From positions 10,664,001 to 10,728,000 of the forward strand of contig CM075101.1 in the NCBI GenBank assembly GCA_037576195.1: DNA of 64,000 bases, written 5' to 3'. The notes under the pieces were generated by a model that did no database searches, was not told the origin of the DNA, and was given only the letters and a program-made list of their open reading frames with translations. Made by a program: the position numbers and the translations under genes. Every line of letters begins with the position of its first letter. The first letter of the stretch is position 1. This document shows, piece after piece, positions 47,101 to 60,333 of the stretch. The stretch comes from Phytoseiulus persimilis (lineage: Eukaryota; Arthropoda; Arachnida; Mesostigmata; Phytoseiidae).

Positions 47101-50100
47101 GAAATACTGCCCAGGTACTCCATTATCTCCCCATTAACCGAAAGGGCCTCAGAACAAGTTTATATGGACGTGTACCGGAAACTCTACTCCGTTGATCGCT
47201 TGGATATCATTCTTTATTCAATGAAACGATGATCGCTTGTGATTCACGAGAAACCTCTTGCGGAGCTCTGTTGGGCAAGCCGGACTTCTTTTGAGTACCA
47301 AATCAGCACTGTGTCAATTGTCGCCAAGGGTTGTCATCACTTCTTCCGGGACCATTCATCCATGAACTGTTGGCTGATGATGACGACCAGTGCCTGCACA
47401 TCTAGGAACTCATGGTAAGCTACCATCGGCCTCGTGGAATTTCACCCAAGATTGGAATGAGCTGCAAATTTTGAAGTTTGCGAGAAGACCGATCGGCTAT
47501 CCGGTTGAGCATCCTGTCGTAGACATGGTTGGCAAACGAATTCCGGGAGTGGAACAGCAGTTTTGAATAATGAGAGTTGATCGGTCTCAAAAAAGTATGC
47601 CGAGAGAGCCGACACAGTGCATCACTGTCGGATCACCGCCTCCTGAAAAGAGGCGTGCTGATTTCGTATATCCCGCTGTGAGCGCTTGCGTCCTGTGGGG
47701 GAGCGGAGGCTTCCCCGACCGCTGACGACTAGCGTCGGAACTTGCAGGAACAACAGGGTGTGGTTTTCGCAATGAACACCTGCGGGAGTGCTGAGTTTGG
47801 ATCGCGAAAGTCATAACGCTCGCTGAAGTGAATGGCTCCGACTCTAATTGTTTTACCAGCGACGGGTCCACGTTTCGCCGTGGAATCCGGCTCATGACTA
47901 GATTGTCGCCTTTGGACCTGGTTCACATATTTTGAATCACTTGGTTGCCTTGAGCAGAAAGTTTGTCGACAGCAACGTGGAATCGCTCACTCAGCTGGCT
48001 CGGAACTTTGTCCAAAGATCGTCCGCTGCCGTCATTGTCGGCTGGGCTGACGGGACCTATCGACGGAATCGGATTAGCGTGACATAGTCCGAAGAAAAAA
48101 CTTCCGGACACGCACTTCAAACGCTGAACTCTACATTGCACAACGGTCGGGTCGAAAGAAAACCCAGAAGACGAGAGGAAGCCGTCCAATACTTGACGTG
48201 ACAGTTTTTCACTTAACCGGCTTCAAAGTAATTATCTGCTTTGCGTATTCAGGTGGGCAACGGCTCTGCACTCTTTGGTCGTGGGATTTGCCTCTCTGAG
48301 TCAACTGTTGTACTAGGGACCCGAAAATCTGAGAGCTGAATGTCAGATTGATTGTGCTCTCCAACCAGGAAGGTTTTCATCAAAGAAAGGCGATTTTCGA
48401 TCATACCGCTCATAAGCCGAGGGATCGGGCACTGGATTCGGAGAGTAAGAGTTCGTTTCAAATGTACATCATGACTCGCGGTTATCCAATCCATGCGAGC
48501 GAACAGGAGAGTAGGTCGATGTCTGTCCGACCGAAGGACATGGGAACACAAGCTCCCCAAGTTGTGGTACGAGGAAATTCTCAATTAGTCATCACGAACA
48601 GCGAGTTATTTTGGGATGGCTCATTTTCGCGGCTCTCGTCACTCATTGATTGGTTCGCTCGATCGAACAATTCAATTTTTGACCGAGCAAGGATTCTTCG
48701 GCCCCTGAAAGATGGAGCTTGATGGGAGTGCTCTTGAAGTCTGTCCGAAGAAGGATTTCACTCGATCGAGTAAGAGTGGTTCACGTGAAGACGTCTTTCC
48801 CAAGACAAGGAATTCGGTTGTGTGGTGCTTCGTCATTCATGGGACGACAGCCAACGAACTATGTAACTAAGTTCCGTTCTCAACCTTTGCTGCAGTGGGT
48901 TGCTGCAGTGGACGGGGAAAGCCCCTGTGGAGTTTCGGTTTTAGGTGTGCATCTGTATGATCGGCATATGACATCCCGGTCGAGGGGGTCCTCGACGCCA
49001 AGACATTCCGGCCCTGAGAGACATCGGCTCCAAGATATGCCGGCCCTGAGACTTTTCGGCCCCGGAATCAAATTACCAAGGTTGAGATGGATGCCAGGCT
49101 GCAAACTCCTTCATCGGTTGGGGTATTCAGACGAGGGTCTGATGGCAGAATCATCTGGAATCAGTGAAGAATCGCATGATCAGAGATCGCAGTCATGCGG
49201 AGTCCAGGGCCCAACAGCGGGAGCATGAGTTCTTAATTCAAGGGAAGCGGTTCGTGGTTAAGGTTAGCCATCCCATCGAGCCTGTTGTGCAGAGGTGCGG
49301 AACAATCAACGATCACAGACAACTCGATCGGCCATTGCGAGCGAATCGCACGGCGCGCGGCAGATGCAAGACGTCTTCACGCAAGACATGAGTTGCGTTT
49401 TTGACACCAGAGCCCTGAATTTTTCGGAACGAGCGGAACAATCGAGCTCTGCCAGACGCCCGAGGGATTAGTTCTTCGGAAACGAGTACTTTCGCCATCC
49501 AATTTGACCTCGACAATTCGAAAACCGGGAATTACCCTCAACTTGGATCTGAGGGAGCTGGCCCTCCTTCGCCCTGTTTTGAAAGCTCGGAAGTCAGGAC
49601 CTCTACGTTGTGGGAATGGCATCGCTCGCCCGCTCTCCAACGATTGCTGGGAGCCATGATTTGGAATTTCGGTCTCGTCCCTCATACCTCGGGGACATTT
49701 CAAAGTTCGAGAGTCCGCCAATTCCTCTAAAGCGATCTCTTGGCACATTTTGGAATGCCCCGGAGCTATATATGTCTATATTCTCGAGTGCTCTATATCC
49801 TTCTCGAATCCGAAGGAGCGGAAAGATTCACAGCCACGTGTCAGACATAGCTCCTGATGGAAAGGTTCATGCGGGTATCGCGGCAGTTCGATAGAATATG
49901 AAAAAATGGAGCGAATAAAAAAGTTGTGGAATAAGGAGGTGCACCGGTGCCCACACCCGGTTCTGAATTTCTCTATTCGAACTTGAGAGCCATACGCCCG
50001 TATCCCCACTTCCGTTTTTCGCTGGTTTCTATTCCTTATGTCCGGGTGAATTGAGTATTCTCGACCCGATATCTCATGATTCGTTTGGTTCATCCCGAAA

Positions 50101-50564
50101 CCAAAACTGCGAAGAAAATCCCGCGAGAAAGTTCCTTCGAGTTTTAAAATTAAATATCTGTAGAGTAGTTAAGGCGCCTCGAGTTTTGGAGTGATCGAAG
50201 CCTGTTTGAGGAGAATTCGCCATATGACTCAAGCTGAATCCTCACTTCCCTGTCGGCCACGTTTGCTCTCGGCCGAGTTTGTTCGCGTGCGTCGACGCCG
50301 AGATTGGGATGATAGCAGAAACGCGCGCGATCTGTGGTGGCTGTGCAGGCAGCCCATGAGCTGTCATGAATATTCACCACAGCTCTTTCATGCAGCATTG
50401 CAATGCTAATACAAACTATTCGGAGACTCACCCCGTTTCCGTTAACAAGTTCTCCGCTCAATCAGAACTTAGGGACAGCGGGGGCCGTTGGCCAAACGGG
50501 GTAACAAGACTCCATTTTCGACAAAGTCAAAAGGCAAGAGGGGACTCAGGGGCTGCTCTGCTGA
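44161..50564. other. Gene-free stretch
   Basis: Several minus-strand frames (for example 45660-45466 with 45423-45177, and 44576-44485 with 44428-44342) look protein-like and have matching splice phases. The implied introns are only 42 and 56 bases, much shorter than those of the confirmed genes, so I do not annotate them. A GA-rich patch lies at 46777-46797. Confidence 0.4.
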
Positions 50565-51551
50565 ATGCTAGCGGTAATTCGAGGCCAGCATTTTATATAT
50601 CAAGAGAATCGCCGCGGGGAGATATGGGAATCTATGTTTCCGTTGGATACTCAATATCACATCCGCTCCGCGTTTCGTGTGATCCCACACTTCCGTTTTT
50701 CCTTGGATAAAATTAATTTCGAGAACGATGATGATTGGCTTTTGTCCCCTTCCCGGCATTTTTCCCGCGGTCACAACGGATGCGTTGATTTGTTAACGAG
50801 ACTCGCGCAACACAGTGGGTGTACACGACACTCGATTCTAACAAGAACCTCATCTCTAGAGAAAACACGGCAAAGGATCAGCAGCCACTCTACTCTCGCT
50901 TGGGTTCGCCCTCCTGGGATCCGAGACGTGCATGCTCGCACGCACAGACCGCATGTCTGTGCGTTGTTTGGGAGATTATTCAATTTGTTTTCGGGCATGA
51001 CACCGCGCATTTACAACGCTATGAGCACACGAAACGATGTTCGTTATATGGGATTGCGTCGGCAGAGCGTTCTGCCCACCGGATCCATTTCGGGTGTGCG
51101 ATTAGGGGAACGCTCGACTGCGTGGAATTACGCGCGGGCTCCCGCCGTGAGGGACGAGGTGGGTTTTTACCCGACCAAGGTAGGAGTGTATGAAGCCAAC
51201 ACACTTCGGTCTGCGAGAGGTTGCAAAAACGTTAAACGACCGTCGGATAGCGAGATAAGTGGTATGATGTGTACAAAAGTGCCCACAAACAAACCGCCGT
51301 CGAAGAACAAAGGGAGCTCGCTCGACCAAGGCCGCTGTTTGCCATTAACGAAAAAAGATACTACGAGAAAAAAGCAATCGAGATCCACCGACGAACCCAT
51401 GAGCGCAAGTAGGCGGTTGTTCGTTCCGAGACAACCATTGAAGAAAGGGATGAAAGAGCAAAGAAGAGGAGGTAGGAGATTCGTTTCTTCTTCTTGCCAA
51501 ACTTCTACGCAGCGGAGCGGAGGAGCCGATTGTGTCGGCGCGAAGCGGTAG
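50565..51551 (+). CDS. Long open frame, unknown basic protein
   Basis: An uninterrupted 328-codon frame starts with ATG directly after an in-frame TGA. With three stops in 64 codons, a frame this long is expected in a 64-kb window only about once in a thousand, so it may be a real gene. I recognise no domain. The first half is mixed in composition. From an internal Met (STRNDVRYMGLRRQS) onward the product becomes very basic and Ser-rich (KNKGSSLDQG, TTRKKQSRSTDEP, KGMKEQRRGGRRF), so it could bind nucleic acid or be disordered. No promoter or polyadenylation signal was identified, and a minus-strand frame is also open across part of it. Confidence 0.3.
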   Translation: MLAVIRGQHFIYQENRRGEIWESMFPLDTQYHIRSAFRVIPHFRFSLDKINFENDDDWLLSPSRHFSRGHNGCVDLLTRLAQHSGCTRHSILTRTSSLEKTRQRISSHSTLAWVRPPGIRDVHARTHRPHVCALFGRLFNLFSGMTPRIYNAMSTRNDVRYMGLRRQSVLPTGSISGVRLGERSTAWNYARAPAVRDEVGFYPTKVGVYEANTLRSARGCKNVKRPSDSEISGMMCTKVPTNKPPSKNKGSSLDQGRCLPLTKKDTTRKKQSRSTDEPMSASRRLFVPRQPLKKGMKEQRRGGRRFVSSSCQTSTQRSGGADCVGAKR

Positions 51552-54500
51552 ACCCGTCGAATTCGAAGCGCTGCGTCATGTCTAAAGCAACAAAGGTATC
51601 TGGGTTCCCAGAATGTCCGGTGTTGCTCTGTGAGCGTTCCACGCAGCGCCCGCTTGACAATTCGATGAAATCGGGACCCTCAACCGAGCGGAGCATATGC
51701 TATGCACGGACTTTTGATTTCGGAACCCGTAGCAGTGCAAGACGTGAGGGAAGCCACCCCGTGCCTCCCGGCGTGAAAAATACTCCGTCAATTCCCAGTT
51801 TCGGACTTTGGAGCCGAAGAAACATCTTCAGCAGACCGAGTCGAATTCAAGATCGAGTTCAATCGTTTCGGCAGGTGGTCGACCTGATCCGTTCTCCTCA
51901 CTCACAATGTGGAGTAGTCGAGCAGAAAGCTGGAAATGGACCTTCAAGGGACTGAGTGTCTCCCCATCGCTTCCTCCCACAAGAAAAATAACAGCGACGA
52001 GTCCAGCGACCCGAGGTCAAGGCTGGCAGCATATATGTCGTTGAGGACCATCCGTCTCTTTTGTCATTGTTGTTGTCAAGAGAAGCATCGAAAACGCGAG
52101 TGATGCCGACTGCGAACGTGCCCGGAATTTCAAGGCGATTCGCTGCAGGACAGACGTGATCTCCACCAAGCGATTATGAGCTTCTCCGACGTCTCGGCGT
52201 CACAATTTTCGCCAGTCTGCTCTTCGGGGAAAATGCAAAGTCGTACGAAATACATTAACGCCCACGAGTCAGCCCCGAGGCAGCAGGCATAGAGGAGAAC
52301 GTCTTGAAAGCCTCGGGGGTATCGAGTTCCACTCATTTCTCTCGTAAAAATCATGAGAGCCTCGCTCCCCTCAAAAATGAAGGTATTTGCTTGATTGCGC
52401 GTCTGCTCGGTTGCCGCCCCGTATACAGAACGAGAACATCGCGGAGGAACGCTTGAATTTTGGCTGACTCCATAGAAAATTATTCTCCACATGCAGCCAA
52501 TGGAACGAGGCGTCAGTATTATTATTTTTTTTTTCAGAAACAGGAGGGGAAAATCGTTGGGAAGCGTCAGTATTCGGTGATCATATCCTCCGGTGGGCCC
52601 CTTCCACGTTGATCCGACGACAAGCAGCCTCGGGTATGCTGTAATCAGAGAGCTCGTCGACTTTCGAGCCGGTGGGCGCAACGCGGCTGACCTTGCATGA
52701 ACAGTTTTTCAGACCCACGCCGAGTTCCGTTTGCATTCGAAAGAGCGTCTGCTGCCCCGAGGGTGCGGAGCCGTCGGCATGCTCCAGCATGCTTCCTGCA
52801 GCTTTTTGTTTTCAAATCCTCAAAATGGAGATCCGCAAAGGCTCGAGTGCATCATGGCACGGGGATCACAGCGTCGAACTAACCGCTGAATAATCCGGGA
52901 AATATCTGGGCCCCCTCTCGATGAACGCCGATGGCGAACCGGTTTGGCGGAAAGTTCGGATTCCTGGGGAATCCGGTGACGGGAACAAGTTTTCCATCGA
53001 AACGGACGCAGATTCCCTCATAAGGATTCTTCCAGCGCAGTGTCTTGGTGAACCGTCAACAGGATGCCGCACCGTTTCTGCCTCCGGGGCACGTTCGAAG
53101 CCTTTGAAGAAGTGGATGCGATTCTCGGTAAGAACTCAGTGCAAACGGAAGATCACAAAACGCTCGACATTTACTACGGCTCCGAGTGGCAGCTTTAAAA
53201 CGACGGTGGGCATCCGACGCAGAGAAATAACGTTCTAATAGCGGCGTTTCGGCCGGAGCCCCTACCCAACTCAGAGGATGGCAGATGGCGGGAGGCCCGA
53301 GCTGTTTGTAACTCACGTCCGAGAGAGGAGCATCCGAGGATCCGTCGTGCAGAGTGCAGGGCTACGTCCAGGCGAAATGTGTCATTCGAAGAGACACGTC
53401 ACTCGCTAACCCCTCCGTGGTCCTGCTCGTCTGTGCCCTTGTTACGTGTCTTCCTGACTCAGTAACCTGACACAGACGTCGTCGCAGTTCAGGACGTCCA
53501 CCGTTGGAATCCGCCGCGAGCCTCCTCCGCGAGTTTTTGCGGCCTGACTCGACATGAAAGTAAGCGCAAACTCCTCCTGACTTTGTGGACTAGCCAGAGA
53601 GGTTCACAGAGCTACCCGATATGTTGGAGGGGTCTTCTCAGAGGGTCGAAAGATTCCCGGTAGCTTAAGCCATCGCTCGCGACGGCCAAGGGACTCCGAT
53701 CCGATTGCCCTTCCGTGCTTGCGGCGGAGCTGTGATTTGCTCTGACCGCTCCGTTCTGCTGGCGAATTGGGAAGTGAATCGAGCGGCAATGTTTTATCAG
53801 TCGGGATGCGGCTCCGCTCCCGGAATCGACGAGCGGCGTCGTTCTCGGTCAAATCGTGAAGCACAATCAACTTTTCATGGCGGCTCTTGCTGTTTTTGAT
53901 GCAGAACACGTACGAGAAACCGGTGAAGACGGTTGCTGCGCTACGCTTGCTCGGCACTTTTAAATCAAGAAACCACGCGAGTTGCCCTGGGAGAAGAAAC
54001 GTATGTACGTCAAAGCATGCAACTTTTTCATCTGCGCCCTCGCCTGCTCCCAGGCTGTGCCACCCGACCGACCACCGGCAGGCTTCCCCAGCCTTTGGGA
54101 GAAGTGGTCCTGGCAGCGGTCGAGGTGGCAGCGGCTCTGAAGTTACGCCCAGTTGCGCCCGAAACGTCCCGCAAGAAGAGTTTTGCAGGGCAGGTTTTAC
54201 GTCTGTACGTACTTACGTACGTACATTTGAATATGCTTTTCTTTCCTGACTTTTGTTTCCGCTCGTTTTGAAGCTGTACGCCCGCATGAGCGGATGGAAT
54301 TTGTTTGAAACTGGCTCGTTGTGGAGACTGCGGTTGCGACAAATCGCCGTGGCTCATGACGAAGGTAGTTCTGCGTCAGCTTGCGTTTCCGCTGGTCACA
54401 AGAATGAGTTCGATCGTGTTTCTCCCGCATTCCGTGGGGAAGAGATCCTGAACCTCAGCTGTAGCTCGTCGCTTGGCTCAAAACGGGATCAGGAGGAAAT

Positions 54501-57500
54501 GGTTCGCAATAATAATGCTCCGCTCCGAAAGGTTGTCATCGAGCCAAACAAAGACTCTGCCAGCGGCTCCCTCGACGAACCTTCTGAGGAACGCTTGCAC
54601 GCTCCTCCGTGGTCTCTATTCAGTTCAGAGCCTCAATAGATCCCTGCAGCGGAAAACAAGAACGAGTACATGACTATCCACCGAAGAACATGCTCATACA
54701 CTCGGAACGGGAATCAACGAGGTCGCCGGAGCTCAGGGAAGCAGATAGTCGTTCAGAGTTCACTTTTCTGAGGGTTAACCAGAGCAGACTCGGCTGGAAG
54801 ATGTTGAGCGGAAGGAAACGCTCACTTGGTACGAGCTCTGCATCCACATTGCTGAAACGAGTGCGTCCAAAACGTTTAGTGTTGGCATCCTTTATTTTGA
54901 GTGAGCGCTGAAGGCGACGTACGTGGCCTCCACATGAGCCTAGAATCTCTTATTGTTCTCCAAGGCTTGCCAACAGCCGCTTCCACAAAGAACGCTCTCA
55001 CAGGAACGCCGTGACAAGATCGCGAGAGCTTCCAGATTGATGGGAGGTCTTGTCGCTCCTTCGAGGTTTGGCTGTTCCTGGAGACGCCACGTCAACGTGT
55101 CGTTGTTTACTTGTGGGCTACCTCGACGTTTTCCCCTGAAAGTGGAGATAATTTCTTGAAGAATCGGAACTTCCCCACTGCACGCACGTCTCCGGAAGCC
55201 GTCTCTCCAACAAGCTGCCAGAACAGACCCTCGCTCAAGACGAACCTCTGACCCTCCTTTCCTCCTGAGGAGTGTTCATCGGGAGAAATCTTCCGAGCGC
55301 CCGACAAAGCCCAACAGGCGAACTCGTGTCGTTGATGAACAGCGTTAACAGCCCAAATATGCTGATTTGGCTTGCCGTCCTGCAGTCGCCAACCCAGAGG
55401 GTTCCTGTAATGGTTGACGACGCGGAACAGCTGACGAGGATGAGAACTCCTTCAGCGCCGGCGGCAGCAGCCGCAGCAGTCGCGGCACGGCCGGAGGCAT
55501 CAACAGTTTCTTGACTCTGCGTTATTAACGCCGGCCTCAGATTCAATCGACGTCTTACGTTTTTGGATATGATCTGCTGTCGGCAGAGGGTGGCGTCAGT
55601 GGGCTCTCACGTACCCCGCATAGCCGAAGAGAACAATCAGCGCAACACGCATAATTGCATCCAAGTGCGCTCACATATAAATATGTATTTGTGTTCTTAT
55701 GCGCAGTGGTGCCAGGTGGTGCTTGGATCAGTGCAGTAACGGAAGAAGAAGGGAGTTGCTCGCGGAAAAAACCACAACGTTTTTCGCCACGCCAGTTAAG
55801 ATTGAACCATGCCCAGAGCTTCCCCATCAGCTCATCCCATGTCTGAGATCGGGTCCCGCCCCATGGTTTGAACTTTTACCGTTTTTTCCCTCTGCGTTAT
55901 CTGAAAACACCGCATTCCTGATGGGGCCAAGGAAACCGAATCGAATCTGTGGAGGACACAGGAGTCCGCGTGCACCTAAAAACACCACCCACCCCTCAAA
56001 GTTGTCTCCCGCCGAGGAAGAGAAGGAACAGGAGCTTCTGAAACCTCGGGGTTCGTTGCGACAATTTGTCCTCGGCCGCGGTGCATACTTCAACTTCGAC
56101 CGGACGACGGATTCGAGAGAAGTTCTCTGGCTTTTTATGTAAAGAGCCCACTCGAGGAATCGAAGGAAATCATGAGCCCCAAGTTGTTGCTCTGGAGGGT
56201 CTAACCGCACGGAGCAGCGAGGGAGCTCCATCGGGGCCGTCGGATGAATTCATTCTCGGAATTCCTTCCTTGATGACCTGGCTGTGATTTGGGAACATTC
56301 TCAACGCAGCCCTTCCTCACCAATCTGACGTCAGTCTTTCGAAGATTCCCTTCGATCAGCGATGTCAAGCTCTCGCGCAGAACTCGATGTGTTGCTGTTC
56401 CATTGCACCGAGATTTGACCCGACGGTCAAAGGCAACGATCATTAGTCCGAACGACTCTGCGGTCCGAGTGGGTCGCGATCGGTCGTTGCTCCGCTTGGT
56501 GTCAGGAGGCGTCAATTCGTGGATTCATTTAGAGCAGAGCAGTTTTTCTCATCTGGTTGATGGAGTCCGCTCACTTCCGATCTGATATGTATGACCTCTG
56601 TCTGTGCTTAACCAAATACGGACCAGCCGGCTCTGGATAACTCCTTGTACAGCCCCCATTTCAATACCTCTTTCAATAGCTCGACTCCTCGCTGGAAACG
56701 CTCAACCAGTTTGAGCGCGGGTCGATCTGCAGGAATGCGGCAAGAAGCCCGGAAAGGGCGTAAGGGGCGGTATACTCGAATATCGTGGCACGTGAGTACG
56801 TCACATGTCAGAGCGGGAATCTTGGACACACCCAGATGCGCCCCATAAGCCGCATTTCTGCTGCAAAAAGTCTCGATCGACTGAGGTGGCCTAGTGCACA
56901 GCTTGGCGCCAGGCTCCTTCGTTGGGTTTTTATTCTCCGTTGTTCAGTACCTCGGCCATGGGTTTCGATTCCTTCACCACGTTCGATGTCAGTATGCTTG
57001 ACGTGTTGTTTGTTGTCCCACGGGCTCCCTTCAGGAAGTTCAGCTTCATGGAAACGAGCTCTTACAGTGCGCTCTGGGATGGAAGCTCTGGTGCAATGCG
57101 GTTTAGACAATGTGTGACCATTAGTAGTACTTTGAGTCAGAAGACCACGACAGCCTCTCCTCAGCGCGCTGTTCGAGCGAATCGAGCATGGATCGCGCGT
57201 GCGCACTGCGCACGATCGCTCCTGTGGGAATACGTAATGATGTCTAGAGATTTGCGGAATGCGCTCGGCCAGAAGTCTGAAAGCCATCGTCGGGGCGAAT
57301 AGTTTGAGGAGGTGGTTGCACGGCCCTGGGCCACGACAGTTCTTCGCTCCTGATCCGTTCCCCCTCCATCTGAAAACTGGCATCGGTGGGCTAGTCGCCA
57401 CATGTCTGGTATCTTCTCGGTTATGAGATTTGGGGAAAGAGTCTCATTGAAGGTGGGGTAAGTTTGGGGCGCCGTTCAACAGCTTAGATTACGACCTCAT

Positions 57501-60333
57501 CAGGTGCCGCTTCCTTCCCCCTGTTTGTCCGACCGAGCGCGCTTCTTACCTCGTGATTTGTAGTAGGCTCATCACGCAGTATGTCTATCGATAATTCAAT
57601 TTCTATATTCTCTGTACTGCTGAAGTGTAATTCTAAACTCTCCAGGCGATCCGTAGGGGTCTGTCTGAGGACGGCTGCGTTCGCAATCGTTTGCGCCAGG
57701 ATCGCGGTGGAGTCGACTGCTTCGAGTCTATCTGCCTGAGCGGGGGCGTTCTCCAGTTTTGGTAGGCTTATCCTCCGCATGGCTCGGCGTATATATTTCG
57801 GATGTCATTCTGCTTCGTCAGTATCTGCATCTCGAGGCTCTCTTGTTCCCTCTGGATTGTCTTATCTATCACGAGTGAGACGTCGGGCGTCAGCAAGTTC
57901 GCGATGACGTACACAGGAACGATGATGCTCGATCCGCTTTGAGGCGGAATATGGGTCATGGTTGTGGGGTCGATGCGGATGTGAAGAGCGGCGTGGTTTG
58001 GAACGTCTGTCGGATCCCCACCTCTTACCAGCCTACGAATTGTTTCGTTCTGTTTTCATTGTCGACAGGCGCTGGGTGAGTTCTCCCAGGATTGAGTGGA
58101 CTTGTGTATATAGTCTGAATTATACTACCATGATGCTCGCGATATCCAGTTCAATCGCCAGTATCTGGTCGCTGTGGTGTTTGGATGTTTTGCTCCTACG
58201 GCTCCACGGGAATTATTCTCCCAATGAGATCTGGAAATTTCTGCACGTGGCAGCTACCCGAAAGGGTGCATTAGCATAAATCCACGTTGTGCTGTCAGGG
58301 GCTGGTACGAGGAACCCGAAAACAGGGGAGAAACTTCGCTTCTCCTTTTTCTCGAGATTCCATTCAATGATCGTCGCGCACGAAGTCACGCAAACATAAA
58401 CGTTCGAGCTAACATTCTCTTTTCGCCGTTGCGGAGGACTTCGAAGGCCAAAGTGAGACGGAAGAAAGGGAAAAACCTCGATCGCGTCGCGCTAAATGTA
58501 ATGAACCCTTCCGAGTCGCGACAATCTGAGAAGAGACTGTAGAATCGGAGGAATACATTGGCTTCGTTTTTCTTATATAAGTGCACTCGGAATCGGCTGA
58601 GAGCTCCAAACTTCGCTCGATACGTTCCATTATCAACGGTGAACGGAATAAACCGGCGCCTGTCAGCTGGTCGAGGGAAACGAGGTCGGTAACGACTCCC
58701 AATGAAATTGCGCGCCACGTCGGGGAGCGAGTTCGAAGCGATGATGAAAGACACTTGCGCTCTCAATGGCTTGTGATGTTGTCTATCAAGAGGTTCAATA
58801 AGCGCAGGAAGAAAAAGGCAGAGGCGCTTGAATGCTTTACGATTATGCTGTGGTCTGTCATGGCGTACCGAGGTAATCGCTCATCATGGTTTCGCTACCG
58901 ACGAACGTGCTCTTTCGCCCGAGACTCCTGTGGCGCCTCTGTTGAATATCGTGATTGCAAGTTGCCGCCGTACTCAGTCGGGGAAACCCGATCGAGATCG
59001 ACTGCAGCGAAGATCCACAGCTTCTCGAGTCTCTCATGCCCCGAGATAATTTGAACATTTGATCCGAATTCGGAAGTCGAACACCAGACCACCTCGATGT
59101 TGGATCCTGGGGTGAATCCTTGGCCTGACGAGGAATCAGACTCGGGAGGGAATCGAATCCGTCGCGGACAACTTGGAGCCCAGGAGGACGTTATCCGGAG
59201 TCTGTTCGGCAGAGGAGCTGAGCTCAGGATCAAGTCGAAACCGCATCAGACAGGTAACAGCTGGCTGGTTGCTACCCTGCGACTTGGAATTTCTCAAGTC
59301 TCTTCCACGCTCGGACGAGCGGGCCGGGACCATCGGGAGCGTTTCCTCTACTTCCTGTGGCTTTACGCTCTGCTCTTCCTAGTCGGCGTCTACTGCCTCT
59401 GCAGCGTGCAATTATTCAGAAGGATTGTCATGATTCAGAGATGCTTCTGATGCTTCAAGCGTGTACACGCTCTTGTCGGCTGACTCAATCTCCATGAATT
59501 TTCCTTAGAGCGAGAAGGAACCGCTCGGCTTCCGGATCAAGCGGCTGGTGGAGCTCACTCTCTGGCAACTATCTTCATCCTCAGTCGATCCCTCTGTTTC
59601 ATCCCTACTTGCTCTGTTACCACAGGGTGAGAGGTATTGGCCATGGGAATCATATCCCCCCAGTTGGCCAGCAACGGACCCTCTTTGATGACGAACCAGA
59701 TTAACATGAATGGAATGAATTTTAAAGATTTGAAAAGTGATTGCTCGTGAAGTGCAGGCCACTCCAGTCCCAGGGGGGTTGGTGAACTGATATTTGTTCT
59801 GTTTTGGAGGGCAACACTTTCGTTCAAAAATGACACCAGTATCAACGAATTTCCACAACGTTTATTCGGGGTTTCAGAGCACCCCAAGAGTACTTCAAGA
59901 GCACGAAGGAGGGGCTCACATCACGAGATATCGTATCGGTCCGTCGTTCTCATCTGACATTGGAGTGTGAAAATTATGCAGTCGTCATCAAGCCGAATAT
60001 TTGGAATTCCATTCTAGATCGTGAATCTTCCCTGACAAGTATCGCTCCGACTCTACCGACTCAGATGACTGCTCATGTTTGTGTTTTTGAAGTGTTTTCG
60101 TCTGGTGTCATCGTAGTGCTGTAGAACCGCGAGTCGCTGTTGAGTATGACACAAGAATAAGCTCGCTAGCACCCTAGGAACGGTAATGGTGGGTATTTGT
60201 AAAGTGCTCAAATCTCAACTCTTCCGAATCCATTGAGTATGTGTTGACTGTGGGGCATATTACTCCTGAGTCGAAGATCGAAGGGTTTTTGTCCAACACA
60301 TAACGTTCGCTTTCATCAAAACCGGATCAGTCG
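51552..60333. other. Stretch with no confirmed gene
   Basis: Protein-like minus-strand blocks occur at 53043-52567, 56457-56170 and 57959-57540. The first two can be spliced in phase only through introns of 88, 53 and 43 bases. The third consists of two frames overlapping by about 13 bases (ORFs at 57959-57768 and 57780-57484), as if one base had been lost in a longer frame. None has a domain I recognise. Also seen: a T10 run at 52525-52534, a TACG-rich microsatellite around 54205-54225, and a GC-rich palindrome at 57198-57214. Confidence 0.4.

Noticed and set aside
52567-53043. Three-exon minus-strand chain ending in a Cys-rich tail.
   Set aside because: Phases agree, but the introns would be 88 and 53 bases, the first exon has no clear upstream partner and the protein is not recognisable.
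56170-56457. Two-exon minus-strand chain with a phase-0 junction.
   Set aside because: The intron would be only 43 bases and there is no homology I can name.
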